Shown here piece by piece: positions 51,239 to 64,000 of a DNA stretch of 64,000 nt (the first letter of the stretch is position 1; each line of letters starts with the position of its first letter). The DNA comes from Onchocerca volvulus (Eukaryota > Nematoda > Chromadorea > Rhabditida > Onchocercidae). Below the pieces are notes generated by a model. That model made no database searches, had not been told where the DNA came from, and saw only the letters and a program-made list of their open reading frames with translations. The stretch is from NCBI GenBank assembly GCA_000499405.2, contig HG738137.1:19058603-19122602 (forward strand), written 5' to 3'. A program made the translations under genes and the position numbers.

Positions 51239-53004
51239 CTGGATTACGATATATAATAATTATCAACAAATTTCAGGTTCAGAAATGCGAGAAATCATTG
51301 ATATTAACATTCCGAAAATTTTTATTTAAGAATTGATTTGATGGAAATTTCAAAAAATGATTAATGCTCATAAATTATGAATTGCTGGTTAGTTGTTTTA
51401 AGACTACTTTTGCAAATTTTGACGGTTTAGGGAAGTTACTACTTTTGGCATTGACAAAAATATTAGCATTCCAGATTAAAGCAGAGAATATTTGATTTTT
51501 AACGTTTAAGTTAAGATAGAATTCTTCTAGATTTGCAAATAAAAGATTGAATTTTAAGTTCTAACATTGCAACTTTATTAAGCATAAAGTAGTAGGAAGA
51601 AATGTCCAATTAAGTAACGAAAATACTGAAATATTGAAAAGAGGAGACAACGGAAATTCTGCACAACATGAAATGGAAAGATGTTCGAACGATAGAATTG
51701 GAACGACCACACCTTTCTTCTCTCCAATCAATCAATTCATTCGGATTGTGCAATGCAAATCCATAAATCAAGATTTTGATTTAGATAAGCATTTATCAGA
51801 GGATTAACATTCTCAGCGATGACCTTCCGTGATCTTTCACCAACTGCACAAACTATCACAATTGTACAAGGAGATAACAAAATAGATTTTTCCAAAAGTC
51901 AAATATTAGCTGACTGCTGCTAGATGGTGATTTCTGGAAAAAAATCCTCATGCAAAAACAAATGGAGATCAAAATTTATCAGTTATACTGGTGACAATAA
52001 GAGCGCGAGAAAAAATCGAAAAAAAAAATAGGGAAGAATTTGTTTGAAAATTACACGAATAGTCTGCATCATATATTTAGCAAAAAACTCTCTGATCGCT
52101 ATTTGAAAATTTCTGAATAAATATATCGAAATGCACAATGTTTGTTAGCTTTCTGTGCCGAAATTTCGATAAGAGCTTTTTATCAATAAAGCAAATTGTT
52201 TCAGTTCTTAACCTTTCTAATTTCTATACTTTTATTCTTAGAACTTAGAATCCAAGAAATAGGGCTTCATAATCCCAGTCCAAAATATCTAGTGAGTCGT
52301 GCAAATAACTCATATAAAATTAATAAAAATAATCAAAGTAATAAAATGATAATACCGACAATTATCATTTTCTCCTTGCTTCTTTCCCAGTCATTGTTTC
52401 TTTTCTGTCCATTTTTCAGGAAATTTGAAATTCCGCAAATTTTATTGTTTCATGTTATCAATTCAAATTCAGGTATTGAAATATCATTAAAATATATGAA
52501 AGTGATACTTTTTAATGCAATGATATAGAGACTGTTAATGATTTTAATATGGTTGATACGTGATCAAGAGTGATTTATCATTAGATCAGTGACTACATCT
52601 CGAAGAACTTGTTAATATATGTTTAGCACTTATTGATCAAATCAGAGAAGAATCACTGATGGAGCACATGGCACATAAAATGCAAGAATTATTAAATCAA
52701 ATCAGGAATTACTAATCTTAATCCTCGACCGATCATTCCATAAAGACGAGACGGATATATTTCACAATGATTTGTTGGTTGTTACGGGCCACAGTTTACT
52801 TTTCTCCCTTGGGGAGGAATTAGTGGTTTCCAGGATGACGTAAGTTTCGGGGCTGGAACTTTATAGGTTCTTTCGGGGGGGGGAGGGGGGGGAGTGTTGA
52901 TGAGTGACTTAACTGAGAATTTTAAAAAATTTGTTTCTTGTATGTTTTCAGAGACCTGAAATATATTTTAATTATGGTGTCCATTTTAGTTTTAGTCGAA
53001 GAAA
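51239..53004. other. Intergenic between divergent DUF229 and eIF3c genes
   Basis: About 1.8 kb. It should contain the missing first exon(s) of DUF229 on the minus strand and the eIF3c promoter, but I could not place either. A run G9-A-G8 at 52875-52892 stands out from the AT-rich surroundings. A CAATAA-rich, Ile/Leu-coding open frame at 52196-52528 has no recognisable similarity. Confidence 0.5.
52875..52892 (+). promoter_or_regulatory. G9-A-G8 tract, possible G-quadruplex, 113 bp upstream of eIF3c ATG
   Basis: GGGGGGGGG-A-GGGGGGGG in a strongly AT-rich region, on the coding strand of eIF3c. It could form a G-quadruplex in DNA or in an untrimmed outron, or act as a promoter element. Runs of this length can also arise from assembly error. 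The functional role is inferred only. Confidence 0.4.
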
Positions 53005-56000
53005 ATGTCAAAATTTTTCAAAGGAGCAGTATCAAGTTCTGACTCATCAGGTTCCGAAACTAGCGATGACGAACCATATGTGCCAGTCAAGAGACCGCAG
53101 TATGTTTCTTTTAATTTTTGTATTTCGATTCTACAGAATTGTTTTTGAGGCCAAGTTTTTTTTATTAGTTTTTAGTTTCACAATCTGCTAGAAAATATGC
53201 ATTTTCCTTCGATCAATGAATGTAATTACAGAGCTACCTTTGCATACCCATCGGATAGTGATGATGAAGGGCAAAAACGCGTTGTCAAGGCACAAAAAGA
53301 TCGAAAATTTGAGGAACTGAAAGATCTGATTAAACAGGCAAAAAATTCGAGAAATATCAAGGATATGTCAAAGCTTTTGTCAAGTATGTCTAGTACAACA
53401 ATAGAATGATGTATTCTCGAAAACATAAAGCTTTAGTTCTATGAAAAGTTATTTTTTAAACTAAGCTTTGCAACGTTTTACTGCAACCAAATAATTATAA
53501 AGAAATCAATTCTAGATCACTACTGTTTAACTTCTGAATGGGTTTATTTTTGTCTTTATTTCAATTCTATCCATGAAATTTAGAAATACATCCAGAATTT
53601 ATTTGATATTGAGTGTTTTCACAGGAAAGAAATTGGAACAAAGAAGATAGTAAAACTTGAAGAAAAGCATCAATGATAGTTTAGAATTTTTATTTATAGA
53701 CTAAGAATGATTCAGATTTAATATTTTTTAGCGTTCGAAGAACTGTGTAAAGTATTTGAGAAGACAAAAGTTGTGTTAACACGACAAAATATGTCAACTC
53801 CTCGTTTTTATGTGCGGATTTTGGTTGAACTGGAAGATTTTGTGAACGAACAGTGGGATGATAAGGAAGCACGAAAAACTATGTCAAAAGCAAACTCGAA
53901 GGGTCTCACTGCACTGCGACAGAAAATTCGTAAATATAATAAAGTAAGTGATGATGCTTGCTATACGAATAAAATCTGAAATTTTGTTATCCAATGAATT
54001 TAATTTTGAAGGATGTTTGGGATTCTTCGTGTTTCAGGATATGGAAATGGAAGTTAATGCCTACAGAGCAGAACCAGATCCAGTGGGCTATTCCAGTGCA
54101 GATAATCAAGACGAAGAAGATGAACAAGTATCAGTTTGCTTTTCATTTTTAATTTTTGGTTTGGAAATTTTTTCTATGAAGTATTCGGAATTTGAATATT
54201 TGTTCAGGAAGAAGTCGAAAATGAAGAGGAAGAGGAGAAAAATAAACCTTACAGTGATCTCAGAGATTCAGACGAATGGAGTTCTGATTCAAATGCTTCT
54301 TCGGACAGTGATTCAGATCTTGATCTTGAAGGGAAACAAATGGAGGATTTGCGTAAATTCTTCTTGAAGTACTTTTTTGTTCCTTTTTGATGAAGAAACT
54401 GAGTGCTCATGTATAACGATTAAAGTGATTGTTTTACAGAAAAGAATTCAAAGAAGGTGGTGAGGCTGAAGGTAAAGAAAAACGACAGGCCGAAAGAGCA
54501 CAAAAACAAAAAGAACAAAAAGAGCGTGAAGCGAAAGAGAAAATTGAAGAAAATGAAAATGATGATACATGGGTTGCTGTGCCAACAAAAGAAGAGAAAA
54601 TGCGTCAGCTTTTCGATGCCAAGACTGAAATTAATCATGAGGTGAAATTTCTAATGAGCTGATTCGTGGCTTTAATCATTTTTACGCTTTTCAAATTAAA
54701 TGCATAAATATTTAGCGATTTTAATTTGTAATAATTTTAAAGGTTGTTATCAATAAATTACAAGAAGTCATTGCTGCTAGGGGACGCAAGTCGACTAATC
54801 CCAAGCATTATGTACGCAGTTTGCAGGAATTATTCAGAATTGCCGATGAGGTTGTTATTGAAAATTTCAGATATTTTGTTTTTTCAGTTTTTCTTTGTTT
54901 TCTGTTAATCTTAGTTATTGTGTTTTTAAGCATAAGCTTAACATATATGATTTTCAGCATAAACTTGGTACTGGTGTATTGGTGAAAATTTTGTTTTCAA
55001 TCATTTCTGCTCTTTTCGAATTAAATTCACGAATCAGTGACTGTATGGATTATTCTTCTTGGTGCAAGTGAGGTTTTTTGCAAAATATTTGATATATGAA
55101 AAATTTTTTCATTAATTTTATTATAAGCACTTCATTTGTTTCAGAACACTGGGAGCTACCAATAGCTTGATAGATATATTGAACGAATATCCTGATGTTG
55201 TATTGTCAATAGGTATCAATGAAGATGATGAAAATATACAAGATGCAACGAAACCATACACCATACATGGTTCTGTCTTAATGAGTGTGCATCGTTTGGA
55301 TACAGAATTAACTAAGATATTGCAAAATGCGGATTGTCACAGCACTGACTATATTGAAAAGTTTATTTTTGTTGAATATTTTAAATCATTTTCTGATTTC
55401 AAATTTTTTTCTCTATGATCGAAATATTCATCCATCATCTTGGTGAAGTATGAGAAAGATAATGAGTCGCCAGTATTGAAACAGACTAGAACATTTTTAA
55501 GAACTGCAAACGAGCAGAAATGCGCTTATGAATCATATCTTATAAATCTATTTTATGAATCTTATAAATAACCTTGATACTTATAAATCATTTCTAGGTT
55601 TTTAAATTTTTTTGGATTTTTACTTAATTTTGGACTAAATCACTAAATCCAAATCATCTTTTTCGGAAAATCGTCCAAGTACTCAGTGAATTGCTGTCAC
55701 TAGGTTGATTGTGTTAAATGTTTATTGAATATATCTTCCATTGTCGTCCGTAATTCTTTTTTTTTTTTTTTTTTTTGCTCATTCTTTCTCCAGTTTATCG
55801 ATGAAATTATATGATTATTTATCTGGGTTAATGAATTTGATTTCAAATTATTAATCATTCATTTTCGACTTCATACTGAGAAAAAAACTTGAATTTGGCG
55901 AACTTTAAATTTAGTAAGTCTTAATGATTCTTTTTTGATAATAGTTTTAATAATAGTCTGCATTTTTATTGATGAATAACAGAATACCGATATTTTAGTA

Positions 56001-58164
56001 CGAAATAGAAGATTCCCTGGAACAGGGACAAGAATCGTCGATAGCAGTAATGGAGCGACTTTGCAAAGAGGTGTATGTGCGAGACGATACAAAGCGTTTA
56101 CGGCAGCGTGCAATGCTTTGTCAAATTTATCATTTAGCATTACATGACAAGTGGCACCAAGCACGTGATTTGATGCTTATGTCACATTTGCAAGCCATTG
56201 TTGATCATTCAGATGTCAGCACTCAGGTTAATGCATTACAGACTACTGTTTTGAATTTAATTAGCTCTAAGCATCCAAAAAAGGTAGTGTTTTTTCCATT
56301 CTAAAAGATAAAATTCCATTTTCAATTGCACAGCCATATTTTACACTCGAATTTGTCACTGCAATTTCCAGAAATAATCTACACTATAATGTTAAACATT
56401 ATTGTGCATTTAAGATTTTGTATAATCGAACAATCTGCCAACTTGGCTTATGCGCTTTCCGACACAGTTTTATTAAAGAAGCTCACCAAGGTCTCTCCGA
56501 AATACAAAATACGCAGCGTGCAAAAGAACTGTTGGCACAAGGGATTGCTATGAGACAACAAGAAAGAACAGCTGAGCAGGTTTTTTTTTTTTTTTTTAAA
56601 GACTGTTTGAATTCTACCATTTTGATATTTCTATTTTTAAATATAATACAAACCTTCGTTTCCTTTACGATTGAAATCTGTAATAATTTCATTAATAATG
56701 TTGAGGAAAAGCTGGAACGTGCACGACAGATTCCCTATCATATGCATATTAACGTTGAACTCATGGAATGTGTCTATTTAATATGCTCAATGCTACTGGA
56801 GATACCGCATATGGCTTCACAAGAATATGAACTAAGGCGACGTCTGTTATCGCGATCGTTTCATTATCAGCTGAAACAGGTAAGGCTGTTGATATGTTAA
56901 GCCTTATTTCCCGTTGTTCTTGTCGAACATTTATTAAAGTGATTTTAATCCATATATGAACATCTTGTATTGTATAGTCGGAGAAAAGTTCTCTCATCGG
57001 TCCGCCTGAAAATACTCGTGAACATGTGGTGGCTGCGTCGAGAGCCATGTTAAATGGTGATTGGAAAAAATGTCGCGATTTCATCGTAAACGATAAAATG
57101 GATGCTAAGGTTTATTTTTATTCTGGTTTGAATTACGAGTACGGTTTTTGTGACATATTATTTAGTTAGTTTCATTATTCCTTGATTTAGAGTGTAATAA
57201 GACTTTATGATTATTTATCCAATCTTCATTTTTAGGTGTGGAATCTCTTTCGTAACTCAGAAAAAGTAAAAGAAATGGTGATTCGTCGTATCCAGGAAGA
57301 ATCCTTACGCACTTATTTATTGATGTATTCAACAGTTTATACCACTGTTTCTTTAGAAACACTTTCTGACCTATTTGAACTCGATAAAAGTACCGTACAT
57401 TCGGTGATTAGGTTCGCTCTATTTTTTTTTTTTTTTTTTTAAAGTAGACAAGTCCATTCCACTTTTTTTTTTGTTGCTTCGATCCGGTCGTGTTTGGTTT
57501 TGAATTTTGTTCCTTAGTTATCTTTTTCACTTTTTACGTGATGATGAAACAAAATTATTCCAGCAAAATGATCATTTCGGAAGAATTAAGTGCAAGTTTG
57601 GATGAGCCTACGGACTGTCTTATCATGCATCGTGTCGAACCAAGTCGACTGCAACTTCTGGCTCTACATCTGACAGATAAACTTACTCAACTTGCTGATA
57701 GTAATGAACAAGTATGCATGCAAAAAATTTCGAAAGTTTCAATTTTCATTGTCTGAAACCATTTCCAATTATTTTCTAGATCCTTGAACCTCGAGCTGGT
57801 CGTAGTTATACAGGTCCAGGCGCATGGTACGGTCTGCGCCAGGAACGAACTATTGCAGAACAGCAACAACGTCCTAACCGCATGAGTTATCAGGTAGTAT
57901 ATATAGAAATCGTTATCATGAACTGTCAAATCGAAAGTAGTTTACGTCACGAAATGAAATATTTGGAGCTTGGGATATGCTTTATAAAATGACCACTGGT
58001 ATTAAATTTATTATTTGGAAAATTTGGATGATAAAAATGAACTTTTTAAGCTTTTTTTCTTGAGGTGCCCTATACCAGAAAATTTTTAGGATTCATCAAA
58101 TAAAAATCGTTGGAATGCGAATCTTCAAAATCGACGTCGGATTGAACAGCGTGTACGTTATTAG
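53005..58164 (+). CDS. eif-3.C: Eukaryotic translation initiation factor 3 subunit C
   Basis: Core scaffold subunit of eIF3, needed for 43S pre-initiation complex assembly. Exons: 53005-53099, 53232-53383, 53732-53943, 54038-54127, 54208-54368, 54440-54641, 54743-54850, 54958-55067, 55145-55360, 55999-56226, 56415-56579, 56706-56879, 56978-57109, 57236-57411, 57564-57711, 57780-57893 and 58090-58164. The N-terminus [18 protein letters not shown] parallels human MSRFF...SDSES. Next come [20 protein letters not shown], an Asp/Glu/Ser-rich block and a Lys/Glu coiled region. Then follow [48 protein letters not shown] and [11 protein letters not shown]. The PCI/winged-helix part has [27 protein letters not shown] and [13 protein letters not shown]. 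The summed exons leave a phase gap between 55360 and 55999, and about 50 residues (the human IIERVQRYLEE...YYKFDYK segment) are not found. The ATG follows a TTTTAG acceptor. Confidence 0.93.
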
Positions 58165-59082
58165 ATGTTATTCCTCACTTTATACTTTATAATGGATTGT
58201 TTCATCATATGATTTGATTATATTTTTCAGTTGTCTGTTTAGTGTATTTTCCTGTTTGATAAATAATGATTTATATGGGATTGGACAATTTTTTTCTAAC
58301 TTTGATAATTATGGGATAGTTATTAAACGAAGCATAAAGACTAATTTAAAAATTTGAGGAATACAGAATTTCATTCTAGACGGAACTTTGAGGAATTTCT
58401 TCCTTCCACTTTGTTCCTCTTGATGAGTAATCCTCTATTTTTATCTTTTCTTTCGAAGTTTTCTAGATTAAATTCTATATTTATTTAATAAGTACAAAAT
58501 AGTAGCTCGCATTGTGTATGATCAGAACAAATTATTTATAATAACGGGACTCAAAAAAGATGGACCATGACATCAAAACAGAAAAGAAAAGAATGAAAAA
58601 TGAAATGAGTAACAGTCTAAAATTATTAAATAATTAGTCTCCGAGTTAATTATTAGATAATTCTTTAGATGATTATTGATTTATCATAGTCCATTTCTAT
58701 CCAAAATTGACTTATTGTTTTTTTATCTGTTTTGATATTTTCTCTCTCACTTCGATGTTAGGATTTTCTACTTCAGGGGAAAAAAAAAAAAAAAAACTGA
58801 AACAGAGAATATCATCTCATTCGTTTTTTCTTGAGTATCGTCGAATTATCTGCCTGAAAAAAAAAAAGAGAAAAAGACTTGAAATGCGTTAGTTCTTTAG
58901 CTCACTTTCATTTTTAATGAGTAAACGTTCGAGAAGCATTTATTTCAAAATAACTAATAGAGTTTTCTTTTCTATACAATTGAATAAGTTCTACCAGCAG
59001 TAAATTCCAAAAGCTATTTAAGTGATTTTTTTAAATTATAGACATTGTTTCAAGAAGAATTCTCGAGAAAACTTAGAGGTGA
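58165..59082. other. Intergenic between convergent eIF3c and SURF2 genes
   Basis: About 0.9 kb of AT-rich sequence holding both 3' UTRs. AATAAA-like signals (for example TAATAAGTAC near 58487) and A-runs are present. No further gene was seen. Confidence 0.5.
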
Positions 59083-61899
59083 TTAAATGAACTCAACCTT
59101 TCTTTTTCTGTTAGCACTATTCGTATCCTTTTCAGTATCCATTGCGGTAAAATCATAACTTTCGCTCTCAACTGCCCCACAGGTTCTTGTCAGTTCTAAA
59201 AAAGGAATCCCAAAAATTCAAAATCAGATACGAGATTTTGTGTCAGATTCTGAATTTTTCTTCCAATGTTGGATCCAAAGCGCCAGTAAAAAAAAATTCT
59301 ATAGAATTATTTCAAAAAATAAGCACACTTGATCGTCTCTCAAACTTCACCAGGAGGGTAAATGTGACATATAGACAACAGAATCTGTTATTTCCGAAAA
59401 AATATGAAAAAAATCCATTTCCCTTTCTCAAAAACGCCGATGCTTGTAGAGCAAAAGCACTTCAGAAACTTTGCAAACAAAAATAAGAGCACCAGCACAT
59501 GAGATCACGATGAAATTCTGTATCGTTCTCTCAAAAGTAATACTATTTGGCTTTTTCCCTGCAAAGCTGATATACAAACTGTTCAGTGTTAAGGTGATTT
59601 TATATAGGTATGTATAATCAGAAGTGTCAGAAAGCTTTCAAATTTGATTACCTGGATATTCGTCTTCTTTATTTAATCCACTATCACTCTCAGAAAAAGA
59701 ATCATCATTGATCAAATCGGTACGCATATCCATTTCATCTTGCTCCATTTCTTCCTCGTCATTACTGTCACCTGACAACTCGTTTTTTCCAGTTAATGCT
59801 GCTGAAAAATTTTGAACAGAAGGTTTGAATTTTATTTTTCAAATAAATTGCTTGGAAGAAGAGACTATATTTCCCTTCATACTTACCACTGGTATTATCA
59901 GTAACTTGCAAATTGCAACACTGTTCAACATCATCCAATAAGAAATCATCTACTTCGAATGCATCAGCTAGTGGCACATGTGGTGCATTAGTGCAGGGAA
60001 AATTCAGACTTCGCATCAGTGTGTTACCAGTACTGTTAATAAGATCAATTCCAATGCGTTGTCCCGCTTTATGAAGGCTCTGGTTAGATTTTTTGATTGG
60101 TAAAAGAGTCAGGATGTCAGCACAAGAAGGTATTAATGTTATCACTTAATAAAGAAATCGATTATAAGGAACAATGTGATAAGCGGATAAATGAATAAGT
60201 AAACATAAAATTTATTCTCAAGAAATAGAGTTTTTTTTTTTTTGGAAGAGTCAGCATACAGCTGATAAACCAATGAAAAGAAGTGTACCTTTACAGAATG
60301 GGAAAATAATAATGGAGTAGAAAGTTGAGATGGCTCGTTTAAAATAAAATTTTCTGATAGAACGAATCATTTCGCCTCAAGAAATGTATATGACATTTGT
60401 CAAGACTTTGTGCGGAGACACAGAGGAGCTCGATTCTCATCCATATTATATTCAATTTTCTCAAGGATACTTAACTGGCACAAGGCTGATCTTGTTCAAA
60501 AACAACTAATGCGAGATAAAGCATGAATTATTAAGTGAAAACGCGACGCTTTTCTGTCCTAATAAAAAATACAAGAAAAATTTGAAAACCTATGTTAAAC
60601 GAAAATCTAAAAAAAATACTTCGCTTTCAAAGGAAATTTAAGCATTTAAAAAGCAATTCTCTGTAATTTATACAATCATTTTAATAATGGCTATTTATGT
60701 AATCCTTGTTAAAAATACAGAAAATACTGAATATAATTTTCACAGCATTAAAATATATAAACTGAAAATGGACAAAAAAGTATTATACTCTATCAAAATT
60801 CTTGCGATACAATATGATGAAGATTAGCAAAGGAAAAAAAAAGAATTAAACGATATCCAGAAAATCAATTTTCTCTTTTATTGCTATAATATTTCAACTC
60901 AATTATACTTGGGAAATTATTTTATTCAAATAATTCTTAGAGGAGAAATTCCTTCTATAATTAACAAGATTTCATTTTAAAATAATGCCTAATCTGGGAA
61001 ATATTTCAGACTACTTGCAAAAGATTGAATTGCTATGCTATCACGACAATTAATTCGTGCCGCAGAAAAATATAATAACTTTATGCTAAAATTATTACAT
61101 ATCTTTCTATGGAACAAATTAATTATCGTAATCAATAATACCGTGAATAACGTTCTTTTATTACAGTAAACATGACTATCGTTAGTATTACATAATACTT
61201 GAGACAATCGTAATAGCATGTGCAGACAATCCACTCAATAGTAATATACTTTTCATCTAAACTAACATTTCATTTTCTGCAAGAAAATGAAACTTGTTAA
61301 ATGTTTATGAAATAAGAGTAAAAAATATAGTTCTAAGCGCTATGATTGTATCAAAGAGCAATTAAAATGGGATTTCTTCATTATTTCTCCTTATTGAAGG
61401 CATATGCACTTATTTAAGGCCTAAAAGTGAGCACAGCACTCATTCAGACAAAAAGAGAACTTTTTGTGAAAGGAATGAAAAAGAACAACTTCCGCTTAGG
61501 TAGTCAACAAATAGATAGATCCACAGAGGTTTTTAATTAGTAAGATTTTCAGCAACTATGGGGTAAAGAAAATGCAGAAAAATCGATTCACTTAAGGGAA
61601 AATAGCGTGGTTTGCTATTGCGCCATCCTACTAAAATCAATATAAAGAAGCTAAATTTTATATTTTATTTTTATATTATATTATATTTTTTATATTTTAT
61701 ATAAAAATCCTCGATTTTTTCATAAAACTAAGTTCCGAAAATATATATTAATATTTCCGGCAAAAGGAAAAGTAAATGCATAATACATAATGATTGATAA
61801 ATCTGAGTTTTGAAAAAAAGAAAGGAATTAGTTGGAAAACAATGAAATCACTTCCATGCAGAAATAAACAAGTAAATTTTTCCTAATACAATAATCTAA

Positions 61900-61935
<36 letters not shown>

Positions 61936-63356
61936 ATATAAAATTCATCATCATTTGCTAAAATATAAAAAATATCATTATTCGGCAAAATATAAAAAAC
62001 ATCATTGTTTGGATAAATAAAGGGCCATAACTTACTGTTTATTTCTTGCTAATATAAAAATTAGTAGCCAAGGGAAAGAATGGAAGAAAGACAAATAGAA
62101 TTTCAAGGCATTGAGGCATCGAAAAAAAGTCTGTTTTAAATTGAAAATTGTCGCAATTAAACAACTTTTCTTTCACTAACACTCTTATGGAAAATAATAT
62201 ATATGCCAGCAGATTAATAAAAAACCAGACGAAGCACAAATCAGACTAGCTGTCATCGAAAAAAAAATGCTTGCTATTTCTAATTTTCCATTAAAATGAG
62301 ATAAATTATTTTCACCTCTTGCATCCTGAACATACAGAACAGCTGCGAACAAATGCATGAATTGGAAATCGAAACTCTTAGAAAACAAATTCAGCCTCCA
62401 TATGTAAAAAATAAAGGAAAAAAGATCTCCAATCAATGAAATACCACCGTATTTTTTCACAATTTGCAAAATATAGCTCAATTATTAAATGATTTCGGGA
62501 AGTACAATGCTATATGATGATTAAACTTAATTTTAATTGATTTCTTAAAAAAAAAAAAAAAAAAACAAAATTCTTGCACATTGACAGCAATGCTGCAATC
62601 GCTTGTCTGATTTTGTTTCTGCTCAAATAACTTCAAAATTTATTTTGAAATAACTGTGGAAGTCTTCCTACAAAATTCACTGGTATCAAACATTGATTTA
62701 TTAATCCCTTACTTGTGATCATTCAGTCAAAGTCATGCAACAAACTTACCTTTCTCCAATTCTTTTTTGAACCTCTTCCCATTGATATGCCTTAAGAGAT
62801 CATCTGGATCCTTCGCAATGATTTTCATAGTAACCTTGCAACCGAATTCATGGGGACTAAAGATAAAGATTACAGGTCTCATAATGAAATTAAGTGATTT
62901 ACAATATGAAGAAAAAAATCAAATCAAAACTAAATTCGAAATCAATGTCGTTTTAGATCAAACTAGATTTCTTGCAAGTATGTAAAAACGAAAGAAAAAA
63001 TACCCAATATCATCGAAATATTCCCCATATTCCTTCATAATTTCATGTATTCTCCATGCATGAACAAATTTTGATGTCTTAACGTAATGGTCAAGTTGAT
63101 CGAAACGTGGTGGAATCTCATGTCCTGTTAATGTACATCGCAACTGCAAAAAAACCCTATTTCTCCAGAAGTACAAAAGTAATTCGGTTCAGTTAATTAC
63201 TTTCAATAAAGCAATTTTGTTAGGTTACTGCGATAAATAGTAAATTAGTACTAATAATTTTCAAAAATCAAAACAAAATTTAAAACAAACTTTTTTCCGT
63301 TCGTCGTACTCGAAGACAGGATATTGATCCAAAAGACATTGCAACTCTTTGGTCAT
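59083..63356 (-). CDS. surf2: Surfeit locus protein 2 (SURF2) homologue
   Basis: Six exons: 63356-63291, 63143-63004, 62856-62750, 60066-59887, 59801-59652 and 59195-59083. They sum to 756 bases (251 aa; human SURF2 is about 256) with all phases closing. LRCTLTGHEIPPRFDQL matches human VRCILTGHELPCRLPEL. HEFGCKVTMKII...LLRHINGKRFKKELEK matches HQLFCKLTLRHI...VLRHTQGRRYQRALCK. AFEVDDFLLDD, an acidic stretch and a basic C-terminus (NRKRKVEFI) follow, as in the family. Family function is poorly defined; recent work on SURF2 links it to free 5S RNP and ribosome biogenesis. The ATG lies four bases after TGTTTCAG, a strong trans-splice candidate. Exon 4 uses the acceptor CATAAAG at the end of a 2.7-kb intron, the longest intron in this gene. 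The unit converges on eIF3c. Confidence 0.88.
61899..61942. repeat. (TA)n microsatellite
   Basis: About 44 bases of near-uninterrupted TA inside the large SURF2 intron, followed by two copies of a CATTATTCGGCAAAATATAAAA-like unit (around 61950-62010). Confidence 0.85.
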
Positions 63357-64000
63357 TCTTCTGAAACAATAATGAATGATATATAAATTGTCCACTACCC
63401 AAAGAGTACTTCATCATTACAATCCGAAAACCCCTCATATTCACCAATACCTATACCGTCAGGACAATCCCATATGACAGAAGTTTCAGTGTTCAATTTT
63501 CACGGACCATATAAATTCACGCGTAAGTGATATGCGAGAGTTGCTATTAACGTTGCGGCGTGATGCTTGTAAGTTTTTATATTCGTAGAGACGAATCTGA
63601 TTATTTACATTGTATAGTGAAGAACAATTCTGTTGTGTCTTTACCGAAAATATGCCTGAGTTGCATAGTATAACTATTGTTCTATTCATTACGAGTTAAA
63701 TAAGTTGGTAATATTCAACACATAACACGCAAACTGTTCTCTGTCAACTATCCTTAACTCATAAACTATCATTATGTATGTTAACTATTCTTAACACGTA
63801 ACACGTAAACTGTCATTAACACGTAACAGACCTTTTCGAATAATTTTCTGCTTCGGTAATATTAGGTACTAATGTCTTTTGATTCCTTAACAGTTCTTGT
63901 TGTACGGATATTCCAGTTTGCTGAGATAATCCGAAAAAGTAACTAGTACTGACGATAAAAATAATATTCATATGAGGTAGTAATTAAATAGATCTTTGGT
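63357..64000. other. Upstream of SURF2; no gene recognised
   Basis: Contains the putative trans-splice acceptor (AG complement at 63361-63362) and presumably the promoter. A loosely repeated TTAACTATTCTTAACACGTAACACG-type stretch lies at about 63715-63830. No coding signal was found. Confidence 0.5.

Noticed and set aside
55457..55582. Candidate eIF3c exon with [16 protein letters not shown]
   Set aside because: It resembles the human segment only weakly, requires the wrong phase, has no GT donor before the stop, and comes from CTTATAAAT repeats.
1..64000. tRNA, rRNA, CRISPR or prokaryotic features
   Set aside because: Scanned by eye for T-loop GTTCRANNC contexts with paired stems, rRNA blocks and regular spaced repeats. 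None was convincing.

Overview
This window looks like nematode nuclear DNA. It is strongly AT-rich and has many short introns with TTTCAG/TTTTAG-type acceptors. Several genes have an acceptor-like AG a few bases before the ATG, as expected for spliced-leader trans-splicing. The gene content (a divergent BTG/Tob gene of the FOG-3 type, a DUF229 ectoenzyme, GT14 branching-enzyme paralogues) also fits. I lean to a parasitic clade III (filarial or spirurid-like) species, but that finer placement is inference. No CRISPR, bacterial operon, rRNA or convincing tRNA was seen.

Layout. Positions 277-4554 (-) hold the N-terminal half of a soluble NADH-dependent fumarate reductase/flavocytochrome c (OSM1-like), cut by the left window edge. 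Its largest intron contains a complete BTG/Tob-like gene on the other strand (769-2865, +). Positions 7545-10611 (-) hold a PABIR/FAM122-type PP2A-B55 regulator in ten exons. Positions 14426-19707 (-) hold an unrecognised gene with a signal peptide followed by acidic and Pro/Ser-rich exons. Positions 23234-24206 (+) hold POLE3/CHRAC17, with a possible downstream cistron starting 159 bases after its stop. Two tandem core-2/I-branching glycosyltransferases (GT14) lie at 26413-30117 and 35559-38564 (-); each model predicts 459 aa with near-identical exon sizes. Positions 44152-51238 (-) hold a DUF229 alkaline-phosphatase-superfamily ectoprotein (5' end not found). Positions 53005-58164 (+) hold eIF3 subunit c in 17 exons plus one that I cannot find. 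Positions 59083-63356 (-) hold SURF2 in six exons (251 aa).

Most exon coordinates were set by hand from splice sites and reading phase. For PABIR, BTG/Tob, both GT14 genes, POLE3 and SURF2 the summed exon length is a multiple of three with no internal stop, which strongly supports those models. Three other genes have one junction each that does not close: eIF3c, DUF229 and the signal-peptide gene. These are reported as findings.

Non-coding DNA holds a small family of Helitron-like non-autonomous elements (three copies; the best has 5' TC, a 3' hairpin and a CTAG end, inserted A/T), two other dispersed repeat fragments, a 31-bp perfect inverted repeat flanking a poly(A) run, short tandem repeats, and a G9-A-G8 tract upstream of eIF3c. 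The genes are mostly unrelated housekeeping or surface/secretory functions and do not form a pathway. The exceptions are the GT14 pair and possibly a POLE3 operon.
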